DNA from: Acidilobaceae archaeon
Lineage (GTDB): Archaea > Thermoproteota > Thermoprotei_A > Sulfolobales > Acidilobaceae
DNA: 12,644 nt
Assembly (NCBI GenBank): GCA_026985435.1
Contig: JALSQL010000054.1
Location: forward strand, 1 to 12,644
Direction: 5' to 3'
Part shown: positions 6,826-12,419 of the stretch, piece by piece
Position numbering within the stretch: the first letter of the stretch is position 1
How the letters are laid out: each line of letters opens with the position of its first letter
Made by a program: the position numbers and the translations under genes
The notes under the pieces: generated by a model
Told to the model about the DNA's origin: nothing
What the model saw: only the letters and a program-made list of their open reading frames with translations
Databases searched by the model: none

Positions 6826-6842
6826 GTAGGGTTTATACACCT
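6826..6842 (-). promoter_or_regulatory. Possible internal TATA promoter before uL14
   Basis: The 53-base gap after uS17 contains, on the minus strand, GGTGTATAAACCC with the TATAAA core at 6837-6832. About 25 bases downstream would place transcription start near 6808-6812, giving a leader of about 15 nt before the uL14 ATG at 6794. The location in one of only two long gaps of the operon supports a second promoter. The match is short and could be chance, and readthrough from upstream is not excluded. Confidence 0.4.
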
Positions 6843-6847
6843 TACAG

Positions 6848-7201
6848 CTACTCGGCGCGCTTCTTCACGCCGAGCACGACGAACTTGACGGTCTTCGATA
6901 TCGGCCTCGTCTCACCTATAACCACGACGTCGCCCTCCCTGACGTCTATGCAGGGGGGCACGTGGGCCTTGATCTTCTTGCTACGCCTCTCGTACCTCTT
7001 GAACTTCCTGACATAGTAGATGTAGTCGTGCCTGACGACGGCGGTCCCCTTCGCCCTATACTTCTCAACAACCCCCTCCATGAGGACCCCGCGGACCTTC
7101 AGGTGCCCATGCCAGGGGCAGTTGGGGTCGTCGCAGGTCCTCGACGGAGGCTCCACTCCGGGTATCTTCAGGGCTTTCACAGCCTTAGGGGCAGGCATCA
7201 C
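6848..7201 (-). CDS. rps17: Small subunit ribosomal protein uS17
   Basis: uS17 is a primary binding protein of the 16S rRNA 5' domain with an OB fold. The archaeal-type N-terminal extension carries CDDPNCPWHGHLKVRG (residues 23-38), matching the family's C…C.WHG pattern. The OB core includes GVVEKYRAKGTAVVRHDYIYY, the basic RKFKRYERRSKKIKAHVPP loop and GDVVVIGETRPISKTVKFVV. Length (117) is typical. The start may be the GTG at 7201 or the directly following ATG at 7198. GAGG four bases before the ATG favours the ATG. It begins a few bases after the Rnp1 stop, ends in TAG and is followed by the 53-base spacer before uL14. Confidence 0.96.
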   Translation of the reverse strand: MMPAPKAVKALKIPGVEPPSRTCDDPNCPWHGHLKVRGVLMEGVVEKYRAKGTAVVRHDYIYYVRKFKRYERRSKKIKAHVPPCIDVREGDVVVIGETRPISKTVKFVVLGVKKRAE

Positions 7202-7205
7202 GCCT

Positions 7206-7484
7206 CTACCTCCTCAACCTCTTAACCCTATCCACGGGCGTCCCCAGCAGCTCGTCGCCGGGGACTACCACACTCCCCCAGCCAGGGATGTGGAAGGCCA
7301 GGAGAGCGCCACTTTTAAGGATTAGGAGCCGCCCCCGCTCGGGCGCCTCCACGACGAGGGCCCTCTCGGTCTCCCAGACCACCCTACCCTCGAGGCCCGA
7401 GAGGCCGGGGTCGAGGTGGCGGAGCACCCTAACCCTGAGGCCTATGAGCTCGTGGTAGCGGAGGTTGCGTGGGGTCCTCTTCAA
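7206..7484 (-). CDS. rnp1: Ribonuclease P protein component 1 (Rnp1/Pop4 family)
   Basis: This is a protein subunit of archaeal RNase P, which removes 5' leaders from precursor tRNAs together with the RNase P RNA. It is homologous to eukaryotic Pop4/Rpp29. The 92-residue protein begins NLRYHELIGLRVRVLRHLDP and continues with the Sm-like β-barrel pattern GLEGRVVWETERALVVEA and GRLLILKSGALLAFHIP. It ends with a basic tail (DRVKRLRR). Length and motif order match archaeal members. The position between uL29 and uS17 is the standard archaeal location. The start is TTG, overlapping the uL29 stop by four bases (TTGA). Both lie in a predicted 15-nt hairpin. The SUI1/eIF1 gene that sits between uL29 and rnp1 in some euryarchaea is absent. 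Confidence 0.92.
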   Translation of the reverse strand: MKRTPRNLRYHELIGLRVRVLRHLDPGLSGLEGRVVWETERALVVEAPERGRLLILKSGALLAFHIPGWGSVVVPGDELLGTPVDRVKRLRR

Positions 7485-7720
7485 GAGGAGGAGGCCTCCC
7501 CCTGCTTCCTCTGTATGCCCAGCTCCTCCTCCCTCATTATGGTGAGGAGCCTGGCGATGTTCCTACGGTACTCGCGGAGCTGACCGGGGCTCTCTAGGGT
7601 GCCCGAGGCGGCCTTGTAGCGGAGTACTATGAGCTCCCGCCTCCACTCCTCGAGCTGCCTGAGCCTCTCCTCGGGGCCCATGGCCCGGAGGTCCTTCGCC
7701 TTAACCTTGTACTTGCCCAC
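7481..7720 (-). CDS. rpl29: Large subunit ribosomal protein uL29
   Basis: uL29 is a small helical-hairpin protein next to the peptide exit tunnel of the 50S subunit. The sequence shows the expected two helices. The first runs through KAKDLRAMGPEERLRQLEEW (residues 7-26). The second contains the conserved RELIVLRYKAASGTLESPGQ and LREYRRNIARLLTIMREEEL segments. Total length is 79, including a Ser/Glu-rich tail. The start is GTG, preceded by GGGGTGG in the 14-base gap after uS3. The TGA stop overlaps the TTG of Rnp1, indicating coupled translation. Confidence 0.95.
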   Translation of the reverse strand: MGKYKVKAKDLRAMGPEERLRQLEEWRRELIVLRYKAASGTLESPGQLREYRRNIARLLTIMREEELGIQRKQGEASSS

Positions 7721-7734
7721 AGCCCGCCACCCCG

Positions 7735-8472
7735 CTACGCCTGCCCGGCCGCCTCACCGCCAGCCTCGGCTGCCCCAGCGGCCTCCGCGGCCTCTATAAG
7801 CTCCTCGACCTCCGGCCTCTGGGGCTGGGCCTCCTCCATCTCCTCCCTGACCTGCTTTATGAAGTCGGCCGCCTCCTCCGGGGCCTTGATGCGTATGTAG
7901 TCCCCAGTCTTGCCGGGCCTCGTTATCGTGACCTCGACTCCTATGATGCCCTTCGGGAGCTTCGCCACGGCGACCGCCCTGTCGACCAGCTCGTCGACCT
8001 TCTCGCCGGCCTTGTAGACCTTGCCAGCCCTAAACTTCTCGAAGCGGGCCCTCTCGGTCCTCAGCTTGCCGCTGATCTTTATCTCAGCGCCGAGGGCGCC
8101 GCTGCTCATGATCCTTCGGAGTGCGGTGAAGGCCACCCTGCGGAAGTGGTAGCCCATCTCGATGCTCCTGGCGATCCTGAACGCTTGAACCCTGGCGTCG
8201 AGCTCCGGGTTCTCGGGCTGCGAGACGGTTATCTGCGGGTTCTCGAGGCCGAAGACTGTGCTGAGTATCTCCTGGAGCCTCTTGATGGTGGAGCCCCTGC
8301 GGCCTATGATGAGGGCTGGCCTCTCGGCGTAGATGTGAACCCTCGTCCCGAGGCCTACTGGGACGATTTCCACCCTACTATACCCGGCCATGTAGAAGTG
8401 GGCGGCCAGGTACTCGTCTATCTTCGCCCGGAGGATGCCCTGGTTGAGGAAGAACCTCTCGACCCTACCCAT
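7735..8472 (-). CDS. rps3: Small subunit ribosomal protein uS3
   Basis: uS3 lines the mRNA entry tunnel in the 30S head. Its KH domain is clear: RVEIVPVGLGTRVHIYAERP followed by the IIGRRGSTI loop, with the GxxG at residues 57-60. The C-terminal domain has FRIARSIEMGYHFRRVAFTA, then AEIKISGKLRTERARFEKFR and the GVEVTITRPG strand. After about residue 205 the protein ends in an acidic, alanine- and glycine-rich tail (…EEAQPQRPEVEELIEAAEA…), a variable extension. Length is 245. The ATG start is unambiguous, with GGGGGTG in the 13-base gap after uL22. The stop is TAG. Confidence 0.97.
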   Translation of the reverse strand: MGRVERFFLNQGILRAKIDEYLAAHFYMAGYSRVEIVPVGLGTRVHIYAERPALIIGRRGSTIKRLQEILSTVFGLENPQITVSQPENPELDARVQAFRIARSIEMGYHFRRVAFTALRRIMSSGALGAEIKISGKLRTERARFEKFRAGKVYKAGEKVDELVDRAVAVAKLPKGIIGVEVTITRPGKTGDYIRIKAPEEAADFIKQVREEMEEAQPQRPEVEELIEAAEAAGAAEAGGEAAGQA

Positions 8473-8485
8473 CCCACGGCACCCC

Positions 8486-8965
8486 CTACTCCTCTCTAAC
8501 CACGACCTCGACGTGGCTGTGGACCCGGAACTTGGGGCTAGCGCGCCCGTAGGCCCTGGGCATCCACCTCTTCAGGGTTACACCCTTGTGGGCCGCTACG
8601 TGGATTATGCGGAGCCTCTCCACCTCCAGGCCCTTATCCTCGGCGTTATTCTCAACGTTCTTCAGGAGCTTCAGCATGTACCTGGCGGCCTTCACGGGGT
8701 ACCTCCCAATAGGCCAGCCCCACCTGTCGGCCAGGCCCCTCCTATGCGCCTGCTTCCCGTGGGCCCTCCTGAAGGGCACGGCCTCCCTCTTCTCTATAAC
8801 CCTCTCGAGGAAGTCCTCCGCCTCCCTGAGGCGCATACCCCTGATCGCCGCGGCGACCTCCCTCATAACCTTGGGGTGGACGGGTACGTCCCACATCATA
8901 GCCTTGGCTATCCTGCTCTCGTCCCGGAGCTTTAGGGAGTAGCCCCACCTGGGCACGGCGGTCAC
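8486..8965 (-). CDS. rpl22: Large subunit ribosomal protein uL22
   Basis: uL22 contributes a β-hairpin to the wall of the peptide exit tunnel. The archaeal/eukaryal form is recognised from the HPKVMREVAAAIRGMRLREA helix (residues ~31-50). It is also recognised from the basic loop VPFRRAHGKQAHRRGLADRW and from GRYPVKAARYMLKLLKNVEN. The terminal hairpin is RIIHVAAHKGVTLKRWMPRA, then YGRASPKFRVHSHVEVVV. Length (159) is normal. The GTG start lies two bases after the uS19 stop (TAG GG GTG), too close for an independent ribosome site in the gap, so coupling with uS19 is likely. The stop is TAG. Confidence 0.97.
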   Translation of the reverse strand: MTAVPRWGYSLKLRDESRIAKAMMWDVPVHPKVMREVAAAIRGMRLREAEDFLERVIEKREAVPFRRAHGKQAHRRGLADRWGWPIGRYPVKAARYMLKLLKNVENNAEDKGLEVERLRIIHVAAHKGVTLKRWMPRAYGRASPKFRVHSHVEVVVREE

Positions 8966-8967
8966 CC

Positions 8968-9417
8968 CTACTTGCCTATGTGCAGGCTGCTCCTGGTCGC
9001 CTTCAGGCCGGGCTCTCCGTGCTGCACTATCTTGGTCGTGTGGCTGAACTCTCCGAGGTAGTGGCCGATCATCCAGGGAGTTATCCTCACGGGGACGAAC
9101 TCCTTGCCGTTATACACGGCTATCGTGAGGCCGACCATCTCGGGGAGAACTATCATGTCGCGCACGTGGGTTCGTATAACCGGTGGCCTCTTAAACTTGC
9201 CCTCCTCCATCTTCCTCCGGATCTTCCTAACCTTCGCGAGGAGCCTCCTCTGGGCCGGCGTGAACCCCCTCTGGATGCTCCTCCTCTGCCTCGCCGGCAG
9301 CAGCTTCGCCAGCTCCTCGATCGGCATCTCCATTAGCTCCTCCAGCGTCCGCCCCCTGTATCGGAACCTTTTCCACTCTGGCGGGATCTCCTTAAGCGAC
9401 ACCCCTACAGCACCCAC
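8968..9417 (-). CDS. rps19: Small subunit ribosomal protein uS19
   Basis: uS19 sits in the 30S head near the decoding site and bridges to the 50S subunit. The N-terminal half is the archaeal extension (WKRFRYRGRTLEELMEMPIE, then LLPARQRRSIQRGFTPAQRR). The conserved core is RTHVRDMIVLPEMVGLTIAV, followed by RITPWMIGHYLGEFSHTTKI and VQHGEPGLKATRSS. Length (149) is close to the family norm of about 140. It starts at GTG with no nearby ATG. It is the first ribosomal gene in the window: uL2, usually upstream, is missing here, and a TATA-like box (9447-9452) lies about 30 bases before the start. The stop is TAG, two bases before uL22. Confidence 0.96.
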   Translation of the reverse strand: MGAVGVSLKEIPPEWKRFRYRGRTLEELMEMPIEELAKLLPARQRRSIQRGFTPAQRRLLAKVRKIRRKMEEGKFKRPPVIRTHVRDMIVLPEMVGLTIAVYNGKEFVPVRITPWMIGHYLGEFSHTTKIVQHGEPGLKATRSSLHIGK

Positions 9418-9443
9418 CCACTCAGAACCCGCGTCGAGGGAGG

Positions 9444-9456
9444 GGCTTTTATGGAT
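9444..9456 (-). promoter_or_regulatory. Likely TATA promoter of the ribosomal operon
   Basis: On the minus strand the sequence reads GATCCATAAAAGCC, with ATAAAA at 9452-9447. About 25 bases downstream predicts a start near 9420-9424, only a few bases before the uS19 GTG at 9417. A leaderless or very short-leader transcript, common in crenarchaea, would result. The box is the only A+T-rich patch close to the gene in a G+C-rich spacer, which supports it. The absence of uL2 upstream means the operon needs a promoter here. Confidence 0.6.
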
Positions 9457-9566
9457 CCCGCTCCACGGCAGCGCACCCTGCCAGCGGCCCTCTCACCGCG
9501 GCTCCCAACAGGCTCCCGGCGGAGCTCCAGCGCCCTCCAGGCAGCCTAGCGGGAACCCCAACGAGG
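9457..9566. other. G+C-rich non-coding spacer with pairing potential
   Basis: This is the central part of the 211-base gap between the exported-protein gene and uS19. It is very G+C-rich and contains no convincing coding frame. Short pairings include GGCAG/CTGCC at 9467-9482 (six-base loop) and the palindrome GGAGCTCC near 9521-9528. GGGAGCC occurs twice, 12 bases apart, on the minus strand. No C/D boxes or tRNA arms were found. It may encode a structured RNA or simply be the 3' and 5' flanks of the adjoining genes. Confidence 0.3.
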
Positions 9567-9612
9567 CCGCCCGAAGTAGTTAAGGGTAAAAGTGAGGTCA
9601 AAGTTATAGACA
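9567..9612 (-). terminator. Probable T-rich terminator of the exported-protein gene
   Basis: Within about 60 bases after the stop of the 859-residue gene, the minus strand has several T runs (TATAACTTTGACC, then CACTTTTACCC). Archaeal transcription often ends at such T tracts without a hairpin. The CTATAA core at 9608-9603 could alternatively be a TATA box for an RNA transcribed through the G+C-rich spacer. I favour termination. Confidence 0.4.
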
Positions 9613-9628
9613 AGGGTGGATGGTCTGG

Positions 9629-12208
9629 CTAGGGGTTGGAGTAGGGGTAGCGGACAGGGCTTATGGTTATGTCGACGGTGATGTTCTCTAGTGTGGCTGG
9701 TTCAATGTAACAGTTGCATATCGGGAGAGTGCAGTCAAAGTCCTCGTAGAACTTGGGTCCCGGGGGGAGGTAGAAGGTAAGCCTAACCATAGCCCCCTCC
9801 CCGGCCTGGTTGGAGGCCCCAACCTCGAGGACGACGCTCATGCTCGCGTTCGCCACGCCGTTCGACCCCGCTGATCCGCCGCTGGAGCTGTAATAGTAGA
9901 CCCTCCGGAAGGCTATATCGTGGCTACCCAGAGGCGAGGGCTCGGGGGTCTCTAGTTGTGACACCAGGATGCCTCCAAGGCTTGACCCCACCGAGAGGGC
10001 GCCCAGCACGGCAGTCGCGAGCCCGGCTTCGGGGGCGGCAATCATCACGATGAGGCTCGCGGTGTCTAGAAGCAGGCTAGTAGCCGATAACATCAGCGGG
10101 GCAGTATCTACGACGCCACCGACACTACCCTGGGTCTCGTTCGCCGGCAGAGGGGTAACATTCTCATTATTGAAATCATTTACGACAATCCACTCATCAA
10201 CTACGTAGGCACCGTTATATTCGTCGATGCCGAGTGCGGTCTCCCAGACAGGGTCGAAATTCCAGGTTGAGTTCTCAACGCTAGATACTATGACCTGTGA
10301 GGCGACGATAAGAGCATTGCTATACGTTATAGGCGTGATGACGTTCTGGTAGTCAACACTGGCTCCATATGTCGCAATGATAACTGTCGAAGTGTACGTG
10401 GCCTCATAGTAGTTGTCCCAGTCGCATGTGACGTTTTTGGAGAGTACCGCTTGAGTGTGGCCAGCGTTAGGTATGTCCGGGCAGTCTTCCCAGATGCTTA
10501 TCTGGCCATCGTGGGAAACGATCTCCGGCTTGTAGTAGAGTACGATCCTGTCGACGAGGACCCTCGATGTGGACGTGGAGTTCGTGTTTAGGAGGACAAC
10601 CATTAACCCCACATACTCGGCGTCTTCGGGTATTAGGATGGCTTGCGTGGGTAGCGTGGCTGAGAGCGCGGCTGAGGGGCTAGCGGTAAGGTTAACTGCA
10701 GGCAAGTACACGATATCTTCCTGAGATATGTTGCTAAGTGGCTCGACTGATAGGTTGGGCCATAGGACTAGTAGTCCCCTCCTGGGAACGTTAACTTCGA
10801 ACCTGGCCTCGGCGTCGGAGCCGCGTAGAACCACCGGGGTCTGAGTGTGCCGCACTACTGGTAGGGGTTCCGCCCTGGCTAGCTGGCGGGTTACCGCTGC
10901 CCCAGGCACTATTCCAATATAGTCAACGCCAAGGCTCACGAGGCCCCTGTTCGCCACGCTAACACTAACATTGGCGGGTCCCGAGGAGGAGGGTACTGGC
11001 ACTAGTATCGTGGTGTCCATCGGCGATGGGCTCGTTAGGTTGAAGCTGTAGCTGGCACTTCCAGCGCTAATAGTCACCTCCACGGCGCCCTTAGGCAGAG
11101 GGACACCCCTCCTACCGCTGGGCCCGGGGGCTAGGTCTAGGATCGCCCGTGCCACGCGAAGGCTGGAGTCGAGGTTCCCGTAGAAGGATCGCCCGTAGGG
11201 GTCGCGGAGCGAGACCACCACATACCAGCCCGCGTTGGCGGAAATCTTGAAGGCTTGGGTTACCGTGGAGCCGGGGAGTAGCGGGTAGACCGGCGCGCCT
11301 ATAGCGAGGGCTCCGGGGGGTGTAACTATACTGGACGGGTCTATGTAGGCGATGTTCACCGGGTTGCCTTTGTTGTCTAGCTCGACTGCTACAATATTGC
11401 CACCTGGAGGCGTGAGTAGGAGAGCCATCATATCTTTGAGCGTTGTGACCGACGTGCCCGTCTCCCTAAATGCGACGCTAACCTTGCCGGGCTCTACTGG
11501 TAGCAGTAGCGGCCAAGGCCTCGAGGTAGACAGGGCGTACCTGGAGTCCGAGGTCTCGACTACAATGAGGGGGCACCCGCCGCCTCCGCCACTAGAGGAA
11601 CCTATTAGGAGTGCCAGCTGCGCGGTAACACCACCATCGACCGGGGCCACAGTGGCCCCTGGAAGCACCCGTTTGCCTTTCACTAGCTCCAGGATATTGT
11701 TGGTAAGGCTATGGTATAGAATGACACCTTTGCCGGGATCGATGTCTACCTGCAACGCTCGGAGGCCAAGCACACCCGTTAGCCTAGAGTCAACCGATCG
11801 GGTCTCAACAAGCGAGACCGTGGCATCACCACTAACATTAAGATAATTCAAATCGTCGCCTACCTCGATGTCGGAAAGCGGGCCGGTCAGTGTGAGGAAT
11901 GCCCTCCTCGCACCGCTGTCAAGGGGCGGCGCGCTTGACACTATGCTACTCAATGCTAGAAACTCATCGGGGGACAAATGATAGTCTGCAGAGTATGTGT
12001 TAGCGCCAGCTATAGGCTCAGCTAGTGGTGGGCTAGTGGTACCGCCCTCAAAGTGGAGGTAGGTAGCTGTAGTACACCCGGAGCCTATGCAACCTGGGGA
12101 TCCGATGAGCTGCACAGATGATAACGACAGGGTGAGGACCACAAGGGATACTATGGCTGCAAAGAATCTGGCTCTACTAAGGTGTGGGGACATTAGCCCA
12201 CCCCCCAT
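9629..12208 (-). CDS. Large exported, probably glycosylated protein of unknown family
   Basis: I do not recognise this 859-residue protein. The N terminus has basic residues (SRAR) and a hydrophobic core, FFAAIVSLVVLTLSL, at about 15-29, which looks like a Sec signal peptide or membrane anchor. The rest is rich in Ser, Thr, Val, Gly and Pro, predicted β-rich, with few charged residues. There are 13 N-x-S/T sequons (N124, 390, 413, 485, 493, 506, 543, 592, 646, 683, 690, 787, 842) and eight cysteines (40, 45, 212, 576, 595, 826, 831, 833). A Gly/Ala-rich hydrophobic stretch covers residues 704-750. There is no C-terminal transmembrane anchor and no protease or other enzyme motif that I can see. 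ATG 12208 and ATG 12193 are both possible starts. The second has GGGGGGTGG four bases upstream and gives a more typical signal peptide. A cell-surface or secreted role is inferred. Confidence 0.8.
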   Translation of the reverse strand: MGGGLMSPHLSRARFFAAIVSLVVLTLSLSSVQLIGSPGCIGSGCTTATYLHFEGGTTSPPLAEPIAGANTYSADYHLSPDEFLALSSIVSSAPPLDSGARRAFLTLTGPLSDIEVGDDLNYLNVSGDATVSLVETRSVDSRLTGVLGLRALQVDIDPGKGVILYHSLTNNILELVKGKRVLPGATVAPVDGGVTAQLALLIGSSSGGGGGCPLIVVETSDSRYALSTSRPWPLLLPVEPGKVSVAFRETGTSVTTLKDMMALLLTPPGGNIVAVELDNKGNPVNIAYIDPSSIVTPPGALAIGAPVYPLLPGSTVTQAFKISANAGWYVVVSLRDPYGRSFYGNLDSSLRVARAILDLAPGPSGRRGVPLPKGAVEVTISAGSASYSFNLTSPSPMDTTILVPVPSSSGPANVSVSVANRGLVSLGVDYIGIVPGAAVTRQLARAEPLPVVRHTQTPVVLRGSDAEARFEVNVPRRGLLVLWPNLSVEPLSNISQEDIVYLPAVNLTASPSAALSATLPTQAILIPEDAEYVGLMVVLLNTNSTSTSRVLVDRIVLYYKPEIVSHDGQISIWEDCPDIPNAGHTQAVLSKNVTCDWDNYYEATYTSTVIIATYGASVDYQNVITPITYSNALIVASQVIVSSVENSTWNFDPVWETALGIDEYNGAYVVDEWIVVNDFNNENVTPLPANETQGSVGGVVDTAPLMLSATSLLLDTASLIVMIAAPEAGLATAVLGALSVGSSLGGILVSQLETPEPSPLGSHDIAFRRVYYYSSSGGSAGSNGVANASMSVVLEVGASNQAGEGAMVRLTFYLPPGPKFYEDFDCTLPICNCYIEPATLENITVDITISPVRYPYSNP

Positions 12209-12419
12209 TGCCCCCTTATCTATATTGGTATGCCAGGGAATATAAAGTTTTATTAGGAGAATGGAGAGAACCTGCTTAACTATATTTATACAATAATAAA
12301 TAATATAGTATGTGAAGAATACAGAAGCTCTAGATCTAACAAATAAATATGAATTGCTAAATAGTTTTAGATAACGTATTAACGCAAATACTCGATGGCA
12401 CGCTGGGGTGTGGGTTGGA
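12209..12419. other. A+T-rich intergenic spacer
   Basis: The spacer between the right-edge gene and the exported-protein gene has no coding frame of note. By hand count, 12241-12360 is 29 G+C of 120 (about 24%), against roughly 57-68% in sampled ribosomal stretches. On the minus strand it carries T-rich runs after the right-edge gene (suitable for termination) and a TATA box close to the exported-protein gene. An imperfect inverted repeat with CTATAT/ATATAG ends lies at 12280-12309. Confidence 0.7.
12237..12248 (-). promoter_or_regulatory. TATA promoter of the exported-protein gene
   Basis: The minus strand reads ACTTTATATTCCC, with the TTTATAT core at about 12246-12240. This is close to the consensus crenarchaeal TATA box. 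Transcription would start near 12214-12218. That gives a leader of about 5-10 nt to the ATG at 12208, or about 20-25 nt to the ATG at 12193, which has its own GGGGGGTGG ribosome site. Confidence 0.65.

Noticed and set aside
11352..11846. Plus-strand frame of 164 codons inside the exported-protein gene
   Set aside because: It is antisense to a continuous 859-codon frame with a promoter and signal peptide, and has no recognisable features of its own.
12280..12309. Replication origin in the A+T-rich island
   Set aside because: No origin-recognition-box repeats and no adjacent orc1/cdc6 gene are visible. A+T richness alone is not enough.
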